From: Marinicauda algicola
GTDB lineage: Bacteria; Pseudomonadota; Alphaproteobacteria; Caulobacterales; Maricaulaceae
Assembly: GCF_017161425.1 (NCBI RefSeq)
Contig: NZ_CP071057.1
Coordinates: forward strand, 1,240,001 to 1,304,000
Direction of reading: 5' to 3'
Length of the DNA: 64,000 nucleotides
The translations under genes were made by a program, and so were the position numbers. The notes under the pieces were generated by a model. That model worked only from the letters and a program-made list of their open reading frames with translations. It did not search any database and had not been told where the DNA came from. Shown here piece by piece: positions 54,825 through 63,489 of this stretch (its first letter is position 1; every line of letters begins with the position of its first letter).

Positions 54825-55724
54825 ATGTTCAGCCCGTCAGCCCTGCTCGCCGCGCTGGTGGTCGCGGCCACGCCCTCGCCGGATACCGCGGCGATGCACA
54901 CCACGCCGAGCGGACATTACGCTGTCGAGGTCTCGATCCGGGGTGAGGGTCCCTGGCCCTTCATCGTCGATACCGGGGCGAGCCATACGGCGATCGTCCA
55001 GCCCCTCGCCGAGCATTTCGGCTTCGTCTCGCGCTTCGAGCGCACCGACGACGTGCAGGCGCTCACGAACCGCTTCCGCGCCGAGCGATTCTTGCTCGAG
55101 GAGGTTCGTTTCGGACGCAGCCGCCTGGCGGAGCTCGACACCGTGGTCGTGCCGATCGCTCCCGACGCAGAACTCTCCGCCTACGGGCTGCTGGGCGCGG
55201 ACGCGTTCGGCGAAGGCCGAATCGCCATCGATTTCGCCCGCTCCCGGCTCGAACTCGATGCCGAGCCGACCTCCCACGACGATGCCCGCATAGATCCGCA
55301 GACCGGGCTGGTCTTCGCTACGGCGCGGCTCAGCGGTGTGCGCGGAACGGTGAACGTGCTCGTGGACTCCGGCTCCCCACGCACCATGGTCAACCGCGAA
55401 CTCGCCCGAAGGCTCAACCGAGGCGGTGTGGTCATCTCGATGAATGTGGGCGGCGTGACGGGCAGTCTCATCGAGACCGAGGCGGTCCGGCTCGAGCGCG
55501 TCCGGCTCGGAGGGTTGTGCGTCGCCCGGGTGGCGGCCCTCGAGGCCGAACTCGACATCTTCACTGCGCTGGGCTGGCAGGACGAACCGGCGATGGTCGC
55601 CGGTCTCGACGTGATCGGCGACAGCCGGATCTTGATCGACCGGGGTGCGCGAACCGTGCAGCTCGATCCCGGTCCAGGCGGTCCGGAGTGCCGCTCCACG
55701 CGCATCCAGCGCGAGGCCTCATGA
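54825..55724 (+). CDS. Bilobal retropepsin-like aspartyl protease (first copy)
   Basis: A 299-residue secreted protein with an N-terminal signal-like segment (SALLAALVVAATPSPDTAA). Two clan AA active-site motifs are present: WPFIVDTGASHTAIV (Asp49) and VNVLVDSGSPRTMVN (Asp181), 132 residues apart. A single chain thus holds both halves of a retropepsin-like site. A glycine turn (GLLGADAFGEG) follows the first motif and VAGLDVIGDSRI the second. Its stop overlaps the start of a close paralogue (ATGA). Substrates are unknown. Confidence 0.82.
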   Translation: MFSPSALLAALVVAATPSPDTAAMHTTPSGHYAVEVSIRGEGPWPFIVDTGASHTAIVQPLAEHFGFVSRFERTDDVQALTNRFRAERFLLEEVRFGRSRLAELDTVVVPIAPDAELSAYGLLGADAFGEGRIAIDFARSRLELDAEPTSHDDARIDPQTGLVFATARLSGVRGTVNVLVDSGSPRTMVNRELARRLNRGGVVISMNVGGVTGSLIETEAVRLERVRLGGLCVARVAALEAELDIFTALGWQDEPAMVAGLDVIGDSRILIDRGARTVQLDPGPGGPECRSTRIQREAS

Positions 55725-56641
55725 GCCCGCTCCTGCTCGCTGCCGCGCTCGCCGCCGCGATGCAGGAGCCGACGGCGACAGGCGAAACGATCGCCCTCGC
55801 GCGTTCGCAGAGCGGGCACTTCATCATCGATGTCGAGATTCGCGGCGCAGGCCCGTTCCCCTTCGTGCTCGACACCGGGGCGAGCCACACCGCGATCACG
55901 CAGACCCTCGCCGAACAGTTCGGCTTCCGGTCGAGTCGCGACCTCGACGAGGCCTATTCCCTCACCACGAGGTTCGAAGCCGAGCGCTTCCGGCTCGATG
56001 AGGTCGACTATGGCGGGCCGACACCGGTCGATCTGACCACGGTGATCATTCCGGCCGCGCCCGAGGAGCAGCTCGCCGCGCAGGGTCTTCTCGGCGCGAA
56101 CGCCTTCGGCCGGCAGACCGTGCGCCTCGATCTCGCCGCAGGCGTTCTGGAACTGTCCGTCCCTCCCCCCGAACATCGCGACGGGGTCGTTTCGCCCGAG
56201 TGGGACGTGCTGTTCGGGGCCGCGCGCATGGCCCAGCTGCGCGGCCCGGCCCGCGTGCTGGTCGACACCGGCTCGGTGCGGACCATCGTCAACTCCGCCT
56301 TCGAGCGGGCCTACCAGCCCTTCGGCCTCCAGCGCCGCGTCGTCGCCGGGGTGGAGGGCCGCATCGGGGAAGATGTACGCTTCGTCGATCTCTCGCGCTT
56401 TCGCGTCGGAGGAATGTGCCGTTCGCGCCTTTCCGTGCTCGTGGCCGATCTCGATATTTTCGAGACGTTCGGCTGGAACGAGACGCCGGCCATGGTGGTC
56501 GGCCTCGACTTTCTCGAAGGCACCGAGATCACGGTGGACTACGGCGCCGGCGTCTTCTCCGTGGACCCGGTGGGGCGCTCACAATGCGGCGCCGAGCGTG
56601 CCCAGCTCGATCCCGGCAACGAAGGCGGCCGCGGGCGCTGA
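55721..56641 (+). CDS. Bilobal retropepsin-like aspartyl protease (second copy)
   Basis: A 306-residue paralogue of the gene just before it. Signal-like MSPLLLAAALAAAMQ, then FPFVLDTGASHTAIT (Asp51) and ARVLVDTGSVRTIVN (Asp182), with GLLGANAFGR and GLDFLEGTEITVDYG after them. Both aspartates and their glycine turns are intact, as in the first copy. ATG at 55721 is inside ATGA with the preceding stop, so the pair is coupled. It ends 36 bases before a convergent peptide transporter. A role in cell-envelope proteolysis is inferred. Confidence 0.82.
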   Translation: MSPLLLAAALAAAMQEPTATGETIALARSQSGHFIIDVEIRGAGPFPFVLDTGASHTAITQTLAEQFGFRSSRDLDEAYSLTTRFEAERFRLDEVDYGGPTPVDLTTVIIPAAPEEQLAAQGLLGANAFGRQTVRLDLAAGVLELSVPPPEHRDGVVSPEWDVLFGAARMAQLRGPARVLVDTGSVRTIVNSAFERAYQPFGLQRRVVAGVEGRIGEDVRFVDLSRFRVGGMCRSRLSVLVADLDIFETFGWNETPAMVVGLDFLEGTEITVDYGAGVFSVDPVGRSQCGAERAQLDPGNEGGRGR

Positions 56642-56677
56642 TCGCCCGCGACCGCATCCGGATTGCTCGACCAGGCC

Positions 56678-58588
56678 CTAGAGCAGGTCGCGCGCGTCCT
56701 GATCGGGACCGGCCGCCTCGGTGACGTCCTTCGGCATCTGGTCCTCGGCACGGCCGTGGCCGAGCTTCTTCAGCCAGAAGCTGAACACGCCGAGCACCAC
56801 GCCGAGTCCGATCGCGATGAGGCCGATCTGGCCGAACACCGTCGCGTAGCCGGCAAGCGCGCTCTCGGGGTCGAGCACCTGGCCGGCGACCGTGTCGGTC
56901 GCGGTCAGCGCCGCAATGAGGCCGGCGACGTACTGGGCGAAGGCGCTCGACAGGAACCAGCCCGCCATCATGAAGCTGACCACCGCGGGCGGGGACAGCT
57001 TGGTGATGGCCGACAGGCCGACCGGCGACAGGCAGAGTTCACCTGTCGTGTGCAGCAGATAGGCACCGGCCAGGAAAATCAGCGGCACCCGGTAGCTGTC
57101 GTCGGCGAACTGCGTGCCCCACACCAGCAGCATGAAGCCGAGACCGACCTGGACCAGCGCCAGGGCGAACTTCAGCGGCGTGTTGGGGTTCTTCTGCAGC
57201 TTGGCGAGGAACGCCCACAGCGCGGCGAAGATCGGGGCGAAGATCAGAATGAAGCCGGCATTGAAGGACTGGGTCTGGGATGCCGTGATCGACATATCGA
57301 CCGCGATCGGACCCAGATTGATCACGTCGGCCGGCGACACCGAGAGATCGGTATTCCGCGCCGCGTAGAGGTTCATCGAGGAGCCGGCCTGCTCGAACAG
57401 CGACCAGAACACGACCGAGACCACGATGAGGATGATCGCGAGGATCAGGCGCTGGGCGTCGACCTTCGTGCACTCCTTGACCATGTAGAAGGCCATGTAG
57501 CCCAGGAAGACGAGGCCGCCGAGGACGAGCAGGAGCAGCAGCACGTCGGTGCCGAATACCTCGACGGAGTGAGCCTGGACCATCATCCAGACGAGGCCGA
57601 CGCCGAGCACGCCGAGAATGTAGATGAGCCATTCCTGGTTGATCGGCCCGAAGACCGGCTTCTTCAGCTTTTCAGGCTCGGGCGGGTTGCCGACATGGGC
57701 GATCAGGCTCTTGCCCGGCAGGAAGAACAGCGCCCGGCCGCGCACGAAGACCAGCCAGCCGAGCAGCATGCCGACGCCGGCGAGGCCGAAGCCGGCCCAC
57801 CAGCCTACCGTCTCGCCGAGCAGGCCGCACAGGATCGCCGCCCAGAACGAGCCCAGGTTGATACCGTAATAATAGAGCGTGAACCCCCCGTCCCGGCGCG
57901 GGTCGTTCTCCTCGTAGAGCTGGCCGACGATGGAGGAGATGTTCGCCTTCAGGAAGCCGACGCCCATGATGATGAGCGCGAGCGCGAGATAGAAGATGTT
58001 CACGAAGGTGCGGTCGCGCTCGACCACCTCGGTGTCGAACGTGCCGGCCTGCAGCGTTGCGGGAATCGGCGCGTCTGCGGGCAGGTCGGCGATCATGAGA
58101 TCGCCTTCCTGGTTGGCGCTGAACTCGTAGAGCTCGCCGCCGACCTCGAGTTCGACGTGACGTTCCGCGCCGCGCCCCTCGGCCACGAACTCGTATTGCT
58201 GGCCCTCGTAGTTGAGCACCTCCCGGGCAGGCTCGCCCTCGATACCCATCGTGAAGTGGCCGGCCACCAGCAGGAGCGCCCCGAAGGCGATGGCCTTGCG
58301 GTTGCCGAGATAGCGGTCGGCGAGATAGCCCCCGACCAGCGGCAGCAGGTAGACGAGCGCGGTGTAGGCCCCGTACTGGGCGCTGGAGAAAGCGTCGTCG
58401 AACAGGAAATGCTGGGTCAGATAGAAGATCAGCAGGCCGCGCATGCCGTAGTAGGAGAAGCGCTCCCACATCTCGGCGAAGAACAGGATGTGCAGGCCGC
58501 GCGGATGCTTGCGCATCTCGGCAAACACGGGAATGGCGGTGGCGATCGTGACGAGGACGCCGATCGCGACGACGATATTGATGACCAT
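56678..58588 (-). CDS. Proton-dependent oligopeptide transporter (POT/PTR family)
   Basis: A 636-residue POT family symporter that imports di- and tripeptides with protons. The hallmark ExxERFxYYG is FAEMWERFSYYGMR (Glu39, Glu42, Arg43). GGYLADRYLGNRKAI and GINLGSFWAAILCG are also present. It is longer than usual bacterial POTs (about 450-500) because of a soluble insert at about residues 115-192 between early helices, rich in beta-type sequence (VELEVGGELYEFSANQEGD). With the convergent proteases it could belong to a peptide-use function. Confidence 0.92.
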   Translation of the reverse strand: MVINIVVAIGVLVTIATAIPVFAEMRKHPRGLHILFFAEMWERFSYYGMRGLLIFYLTQHFLFDDAFSSAQYGAYTALVYLLPLVGGYLADRYLGNRKAIAFGALLLVAGHFTMGIEGEPAREVLNYEGQQYEFVAEGRGAERHVELEVGGELYEFSANQEGDLMIADLPADAPIPATLQAGTFDTEVVERDRTFVNIFYLALALIIMGVGFLKANISSIVGQLYEENDPRRDGGFTLYYYGINLGSFWAAILCGLLGETVGWWAGFGLAGVGMLLGWLVFVRGRALFFLPGKSLIAHVGNPPEPEKLKKPVFGPINQEWLIYILGVLGVGLVWMMVQAHSVEVFGTDVLLLLLVLGGLVFLGYMAFYMVKECTKVDAQRLILAIILIVVSVVFWSLFEQAGSSMNLYAARNTDLSVSPADVINLGPIAVDMSITASQTQSFNAGFILIFAPIFAALWAFLAKLQKNPNTPLKFALALVQVGLGFMLLVWGTQFADDSYRVPLIFLAGAYLLHTTGELCLSPVGLSAITKLSPPAVVSFMMAGWFLSSAFAQYVAGLIAALTATDTVAGQVLDPESALAGYATVFGQIGLIAIGLGVVLGVFSFWLKKLGHGRAEDQMPKDVTEAAGPDQDARDLL

Positions 58589-58715
58589 GAGCTCCCCAGC
58601 GCCGACTTCGAATATCCAGGCCGGCGTCCTTTTGTGACGGTTTGGCGCAATTGACCACGCCCGCGCGCGCGCCTCAAGCCTTCATGGTGTCAGGACGCGG
58701 CGGAAGGCCCGCCTT

Positions 58716-60068
58716 TCAGGCCGCCTCGCCCTGCAGGCGCTTGCGCGCCCGGTCGGCGCCGATCAGCGGCAGGAGCACAGCCATTTCCGGGCCGTGGCTC
58801 TGGCCGGTGAGCGCGAGGCGCAGCGGCATGAAGAGGGCCTTGCCCTTGCGGCCGGTCCGTTCCTTCAGCGCGGAAGTCCAGACGCCCCAGCTGGCCTCGT
58901 CGAGCGGCCCCGCGGGCAGAAGCTCGGCGGCGGTCCTCACGAAGTCCTCGTCCTCGCCGGCGACGAGCGGGGTGACCGGACCCTCGATGAGGGCGAACCA
59001 GTCCTTCGCATCGGCCAGCGTCTCCAGATTGGGCCGGATGGCGAGCCAGACGGTGGAATCGATATCCACGCCCATCTCGTACAGCCGCTCCGACACCTCT
59101 CCGAAATCCATCTCGTGCAAGAGGCGCGCATTGAGCCGGCGCATGTCCTCGGGGTCGAGCCGGGCGGGCGTGCGCGAAACCTTGGAGAAGGCGAACTCCG
59201 CGGCGAGCGTCTCGAGATCGGGGCGCACCTCGACCGGATCGGACGTGCCCACCTTCGCCAGCACCGAGAGAATCGCCATCGGCTCCAGGCCGATCTCCTC
59301 GCGCAGCGCCATCACCGAGAGCGAGCCGAGGCGCTTGGAGAGCTTTTCCCCGTCCGCGCCGACGAGCAGAGGTTGATGGGCCATGGCCGGTGCGGACCCC
59401 TTCCCGGCCAGCGCCTCGAAGATCTCGATCTGGGCGGCGGAGTTGGTCACATGGTCCTCGCCGCGCACGATGTGGGTGATCTTCGCATCGATATCGTCGA
59501 CGACGCTGGGAAGCGTGTAGAGATAGCTGCCGTCCTCGCGGATCAGGATCGGGTCGGAGACCGAGCTGGTCTCGATATGGGACGGACCGCGGATGAGGTC
59601 GTTCCATTCCACGCGGCCGCCGGTCAGCTTGAAGCGCCAGTGCGGCTTGCGGCCCTCGGCCTCGTGTTTGCGCTTCTGTTCCTCGGTCAGCTGGAGCGCG
59701 GCGCGGTCATAGACCGGGGGGCGGCCCTGCGCGCGCTGGATCTTGCGCTTGCGTTCCAGCTCCTCCTCGGTCTCGTAGCAGGGATAGAGCCGGCCCATCT
59801 CGATGAGCCGGTCCTTGGCGGCCTCGTAGGCGTCGAAGCGGTCGGACTGGTTGAAGCTCTCGTCCCACTCGAGCCCGAGCCACTTCAGGTCCGCCCTGAT
59901 GCCTTCCTCGTATTCTTTCGTGGAGCGCTCCAGGTCCGTGTCGTCGATGCGCAGCACGAAGACGCCGCCCTGCGAGCGCGCGAACAGGACGTTCATCAGC
60001 GCGGTGCGCACATTGCCGACATGCAGGCGCCCGGTCGGGCTCGGGGCGAAGCGGACTTTGACGGTCAT
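58716..60068 (-). CDS. gltX: Glutamyl-tRNA synthetase
   Basis: GluRS of 450 residues. The class I motifs are PTGRLHVGN (11-19, the HIGH equivalent) and EKLSKRLGS (KMSKS equivalent, 242-246). FVLRIDDTDLERSTKEYEEG and RGEDHVTNSAAQI are conserved. ATG at 60068 is used, since the 18 codons upstream lack homology. Alphaproteobacteria often carry two GluRS forms, one charging tRNA-Gln for later amidation; this one cannot be placed with certainty. It is transcribed after a Gfo/Idh gene on the same strand. Confidence 0.93.
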   Translation of the reverse strand: MTVKVRFAPSPTGRLHVGNVRTALMNVLFARSQGGVFVLRIDDTDLERSTKEYEEGIRADLKWLGLEWDESFNQSDRFDAYEAAKDRLIEMGRLYPCYETEEELERKRKIQRAQGRPPVYDRAALQLTEEQKRKHEAEGRKPHWRFKLTGGRVEWNDLIRGPSHIETSSVSDPILIREDGSYLYTLPSVVDDIDAKITHIVRGEDHVTNSAAQIEIFEALAGKGSAPAMAHQPLLVGADGEKLSKRLGSLSVMALREEIGLEPMAILSVLAKVGTSDPVEVRPDLETLAAEFAFSKVSRTPARLDPEDMRRLNARLLHEMDFGEVSERLYEMGVDIDSTVWLAIRPNLETLADAKDWFALIEGPVTPLVAGEDEDFVRTAAELLPAGPLDEASWGVWTSALKERTGRKGKALFMPLRLALTGQSHGPEMAVLLPLIGADRARKRLQGEAA

Positions 60069-60159
60069 GGGACGGGTGTCCTCGAAGGAGGATGCGGGGA
60101 TCAGGGTCAGGCGCTTTGCCATGGGCGCGCGCGCACGTCAAACGAGCCGTGCGGGCCGC

Positions 60160-61107
60160 TCATTCCAGCCGGCTATGGCTGCCGGCGGCCGCGTCGATCT
60201 TCAGCGCCGTCTCGAGCGCGCGCAGCCCGTCGCGCCCGGTGGCGGCCACGCTCCTCGCCTTCGGATCGAGCACGGCATCGATGAAGGCGGAGACGTTGGC
60301 GCCGAGGGAGTCCTTCGCCTGAGGCGCCTCGGCGAAGTCGGGGTCGAGATGCAGCTTGCCCTCGTTGGCGAAGCGCTTGTTGAGGAAGTCGACCTCGACC
60401 TGGTCGCCGCTGGCATAGCCCATCAACATCACCCGGTCACGCGCCTCGGCGACGCGGCTGGACTCCAGCGTGACCTTCAGGCCGCCGGGAAAGTCGAGCG
60501 TGGCGTAGACATGGTCGGCGAGACCGCCGCGATCAGCCATCATCTGCGCCTCGATGCGCTCGGGCGCAGCCCCGGCGAGCGCCAGGACAAGGTCGATGTC
60601 GTGGATCAGCAGGTCGAGCGTCACCGAGACGTCGAGATTGCGCGCCGACGGGGTGCCCATGCGCCGCGCGTGCAGCGTGTCGAGCCTTGGCAAGTCTCCG
60701 AACAGACCCATCGCATCGAAGACGAAGCGTTCCTGGTGACCGACCTGCAGGACGACGCCGTTCGCCTCCGCGAGCGAGACGAGATCCTCGCCCTCTTCCA
60801 CGGTGGCTGCGATGGGCTTCTCCACCAGCACGGCCTTGCCGGCCTGCAGCGCACGGTGGGCGGCGTCGTGGTGGAACATGGCCGGGCTCGCCACCGTGAG
60901 GATGTCGACCGCCTCGATCAGCGCGTGGAGGCTCTCGAACGGCGTTCCTCCATGCCTCTCGCACAGCGCGCGCGCATGGTCGGCGACCGGATCGAACACG
61001 CCGATGAACTCGGCGCGCGGCTCGGCGGCGTACTTGGAGGCGTGGAAGCCGCCGAACACGCCCGCGCCGACGACGCCGGCGCGAAGGGGTTTGTCAGTCT
61101 TGCTCAT
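60160..61107 (-). CDS. Gfo/Idh/MocA family oxidoreductase
   Basis: A 315-residue NAD(P)-dependent dehydrogenase. The Rossmann motif is AGVVGAGVFGGFHASKY at the N-terminus, and the catalytic EKPIAATVEEGEDLV (Lys in EKP) is clear. The C-terminal alpha+beta domain includes HDIDLVLALAG, with a histidine close to the active site. Substrates in this family are sugars, sugar acids or inositols. No pathway neighbours are present, so the substrate is unknown. ATG at 61107 is the favoured start. Confidence 0.88.
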   Translation of the reverse strand: MSKTDKPLRAGVVGAGVFGGFHASKYAAEPRAEFIGVFDPVADHARALCERHGGTPFESLHALIEAVDILTVASPAMFHHDAAHRALQAGKAVLVEKPIAATVEEGEDLVSLAEANGVVLQVGHQERFVFDAMGLFGDLPRLDTLHARRMGTPSARNLDVSVTLDLLIHDIDLVLALAGAAPERIEAQMMADRGGLADHVYATLDFPGGLKVTLESSRVAEARDRVMLMGYASGDQVEVDFLNKRFANEGKLHLDPDFAEAPQAKDSLGANVSAFIDAVLDPKARSVAATGRDGLRALETALKIDAAAGSHSRLE

Positions 61108-61277
61108 GAAGGGGCAAAGAGCACACAGCCCGCTTCGTTGCAAAGCGCGGCGCGCATCGTGCGCCTCAAGTTTGGTTTCGGTTCCTTTCCCGGGCTATTG
61201 CGAAGCGGCGCGCCATCCCTAGGATGAGCGCCGAAGTAAACACGGTTCACCACGTCATATCTGCCCGGGAGGCCCCC

Positions 61278-62285
61278 ATGAAATCGCGCGAAGTCCACCT
61301 CACCGAGAATTTCGTCGGCGAGATCAAGCCGGACTATTTCGAGATCGAGGAGGTCGAGATTGCCGAGCCGAAGGAGGGCGAGGTCCAGGTCGAGAACGAA
61401 TGGCTCTCGGTCGATCCCTACATGCGCGGGCGGATGACGGGGGTGAAGACCTATGTCGAGCCGTTCGAGCCGGGCAAGCCGATGGAGGGGGGCGCGGTCG
61501 GGCGCGTGGTGAAGTCGAAGTCCGACAGATACGCCGAGGGCGATTATGTCTTCTCCATGTATGGCTGGCGCGAGGCGTGGACCGCTCCGGCCAAGGGGCT
61601 GATGAAGGTCGATGCCGACCTGCTGCCGCCCCAGACCTATCTCGGCATCGCCGGTATGCCCGGCCTGACCGCCTATGTCGGGCTGAAGCGCATCATCGAC
61701 CTGAAGGAAGGCGAGACTCTGTGGATGAGCGCGGGCGCCGGTGCGGTCGGCACCTCCGGAATCCAGTTCGCCAAGGCGATGGGCGCGAAGGTGATCGCGA
61801 CCGCCGGCGGCAAGGAGAAGTGCGATCTGTGCAGGGAGCTCGGGGCGGATGCGGCGGTCGACTACAAGGCGACCGACAATCTCGCCAAGGCGATCCGCCA
61901 GGCGGCCAGGGACATCGGCAGTTCGGGTATCGATGCCTATTACGAGAATGTCGGCGGCGACCATCTGCAGGCCGCGCTCGACGTGCTCAAGCAATACGGC
62001 CGCATCGCGGCCTGCGGGATGATCGCGCGCTACAATGACGACCGTTCGGTTCCCGGTCCGAGCAACCTCGTCCAGATCGTCGCCAAATCCCTCAAGATGC
62101 AGGGCTTCATCGTGATGGATCATATCGATCTCAACGAGGCCTTCGTGAAGGATCTGTCGGGCTGGATGATGGCGGGCAAGGTCACCTCAAAGGAGACCAT
62201 CTACGAGGGGATCGAGAAGATGCCCGACGCCTTCATCGGCCTGTTCACCGGCGAGAATGTCGGCAAGATGCTGGTCAAGGTCTGA
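61278..62285 (+). CDS. Zinc-free MDR NADP-dependent oxidoreductase
   Basis: A 335-residue medium-chain reductase of the leukotriene B4 dehydrogenase/curcumin reductase group. There are no structural zinc cysteines. VDPYMRGRM is diagnostic, and the NADP site is LWMSAGAGAVGTSGIQFAK with ATAGGKEKCD. YYENVGGDHLQAALDVL follows. Such enzymes reduce activated double bonds of enones. ATG at 61278 fits the family N-terminus (MKSREVHLTENF). The hotdog gene starts two bases after the stop, so the two are co-transcribed. Confidence 0.92.
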   Translation: MKSREVHLTENFVGEIKPDYFEIEEVEIAEPKEGEVQVENEWLSVDPYMRGRMTGVKTYVEPFEPGKPMEGGAVGRVVKSKSDRYAEGDYVFSMYGWREAWTAPAKGLMKVDADLLPPQTYLGIAGMPGLTAYVGLKRIIDLKEGETLWMSAGAGAVGTSGIQFAKAMGAKVIATAGGKEKCDLCRELGADAAVDYKATDNLAKAIRQAARDIGSSGIDAYYENVGGDHLQAALDVLKQYGRIAACGMIARYNDDRSVPGPSNLVQIVAKSLKMQGFIVMDHIDLNEAFVKDLSGWMMAGKVTSKETIYEGIEKMPDAFIGLFTGENVGKMLVKV

Positions 62286-62287
62286 GG

Positions 62288-62704
62288 GTGAACATCCCGT
62301 CCCTGGCGGAGATCAACGCGATCGGGACCGGCAAGCTGCCCGGCCTGATCGGCATCGAGATCACCGAGTACACACCCGAGAAGGTCGCGGGCCGCTTCGA
62401 GGTCCGCGCCGAGCTGCTGGCCCCCAACGGCTATCTGCATGCCGCGAGCGTGATCGCCCTCGTCGACACGCTCGCGGGCTATGGCTGCGTCGCCAACCTG
62501 CCCGAGGGCGCACGCGGCTTCACGACGGTGGAGCTGAAGTCGAACTTCCTCAACACCGCGCTCGAAGGCGGGGTCGCCGGCGAGGCGGTCCCGGTCCATG
62601 CCGGCCGCACGACGCAGGTGTTCGACGCGAAGGCGTGGCGCGAAAGCGACGGCAGGACGATCGCCCTGTACCGCTGTACCCAGATGGTGCTCTACCCGCG
62701 CTGA
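62288..62704 (+). CDS. PaaI-family hotdog thioesterase
   Basis: A 138-residue hotdog-fold thioesterase. The catalytic-type signature ANGYLHAASVIALVDTLAGYG is in the usual place, followed by FTTVELKSNFLNTALEGGVAG. It probably hydrolyses acyl-CoA thioesters; its substrate is not known. GTG at 62288 starts the gene, after a short GAGGG. Coupling with the enone reductase suggests joint action on an acyl or enoyl compound, which is an inference. Confidence 0.9.
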   Translation: MNIPSLAEINAIGTGKLPGLIGIEITEYTPEKVAGRFEVRAELLAPNGYLHAASVIALVDTLAGYGCVANLPEGARGFTTVELKSNFLNTALEGGVAGEAVPVHAGRTTQVFDAKAWRESDGRTIALYRCTQMVLYPR

Positions 62705-62877
62705 TCGCGGCGCATGAGCCGGCCGAGCAGACCCCCGCCCGTCACCGCCCCTGCGAGCGCTGCGAGATCGGGCAGACCGGTCACGGCATCGACCCCGCCA
62801 TAGGCCAGAATCGCGGCACAGACGGCCAGGCTTGCCGCCGACAAGGTGTGCGGAAATGAGGCGCTTGCGGTCTTCAT
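62692..62877 (-). CDS. Possible small membrane protein (61 aa)
   Basis: A 61-residue frame beginning MKTASASFPHTLSAASLAVC and continuing with hydrophobic AAILAYGGVDAVTGLPDLAAL, then AGAVTGGGLLGRLMRRDQRG. The pattern is one or two helices with a basic C-terminus. It overlaps the end of the hotdog gene by 13 bases. The ribosome site is weak and I recognise no family, so it is uncertain. Confidence 0.38.
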   Translation of the reverse strand: MKTASASFPHTLSAASLAVCAAILAYGGVDAVTGLPDLAALAGAVTGGGLLGRLMRRDQRG

Positions 62878-62920
62878 GGTTTCTCAATTGCAAACGCCGC
62901 GCCGCGAAACCGCGCAATTG

Positions 62921-63006
62921 TTAACCATACGGATGAAGTCCGAACGGAAAAACTGCGGAAAATCACCCGTTTCGCCTGTATTCGCTTGCAATTGGACGTC
63001 AGAATC
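62921..63006 (+). promoter_or_regulatory. CtrA-like half-site and GANTC site upstream of HU
   Basis: TTAACCAT at 62921-62928 and GAATC at 63002-63006 lie in the 222-base, comparatively AT-rich region between the small minus-strand frame and the HU gene. TTAACCAT is the CtrA half-site also found before ccrM. No second half at the N7 spacing is visible, so cell-cycle control of HU is a suggestion only. Confidence 0.35.
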
Positions 63007-63099
63007 GCGCTTCATTCCAACGTCCAACAGGAAGAGCGGCTTGCATGGGGCGTCCCGTCCCGGCCACCGCCAGAACCATCAGGAAGGGGGGACCCCTCA

Positions 63100-63366
63100 A
63101 TGAACAAGTCCGAACTCGCCAAAGCCGTCTCCGACGCCGCCGGCGTCACCCGCACCCAAGCCGGTGAAGCCGTCGACGCGGTGATCGAGAACATCACCAA
63201 GGCGGTCAAGAAGGGTGACACGGTTCAGCTCGCCGGCTTCGGGACCTTCCACCCGAAGCACCGGGAAGCGCGCGAAGTGCGCAACCCGCGTACCGGCGAG
63301 AAGATGATGAGCAAGGCGAAGACCTCCCTGGCCTTCCGCCCGGCTTCCTCGCTGAAAGACATCTAA
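63100..63366 (+). CDS. HU family DNA-binding protein
   Basis: An 88-residue nucleoid protein. MNKSELAKAVSDAAGVTRTQ and AVIENITKAVKKGDTVQL are the helical body, FGTFHPKHREAREVRNPRTG is the DNA-binding beta arm, and KTSLAFRPASSLKD is the end. HU bends DNA and compacts the chromosome. ATG at 63100 is the family start; the frame is open further upstream, but that part is not conserved. GGAAGGGGGG stands just before. A strong terminator follows. Confidence 0.95.
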   Translation: MNKSELAKAVSDAAGVTRTQAGEAVDAVIENITKAVKKGDTVQLAGFGTFHPKHREAREVRNPRTGEKMMSKAKTSLAFRPASSLKDI

Positions 63367-63390
63367 GCGGTCCACACCGCGAGGACGAAG

Positions 63391-63420
63391 ACGCCGCCCG
63401 GGAAACCGGGCGGCGTTTTT
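63391..63420 (+). terminator. Rho-independent terminator of the HU gene
   Basis: ACGCCGCCCGG (63391-63401), a GAAA tetraloop, and CCGGGCGGCGT (63406-63416) form a perfect 11-bp stem followed by TTTT, about 25 bases after the HU stop. Confidence 0.95.
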
Positions 63421-63453
63421 GGTTCCTGACCCGGGTTTGCCCCGCGCGATGGG

Positions 63454-63479
63454 CTCCCCCCCACGAGCGGGGGAGGCGC
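63454..63479 (-). repeat. GC-rich hairpin repeat 3' of DAHP synthase
   Basis: On the minus strand CCTCCCCCGCTCGTG is followed by GGGGGGGAG, forming a hairpin about 10 bases after the stop codon of the DAHP synthase gene. The core GCTCG(C/T)GGGGG is shared with the element after argS (35987-36020). Confidence 0.45.
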
Positions 63480-63489
63480 GCGCTGCAGC

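Noticed and set aside
56663-58654. A 663-codon plus-strand frame opposite the POT transporter
   Set aside because: Antisense of an intact membrane transporter; the charged repetitive product is typical of the reverse reading of hydrophobic codons.
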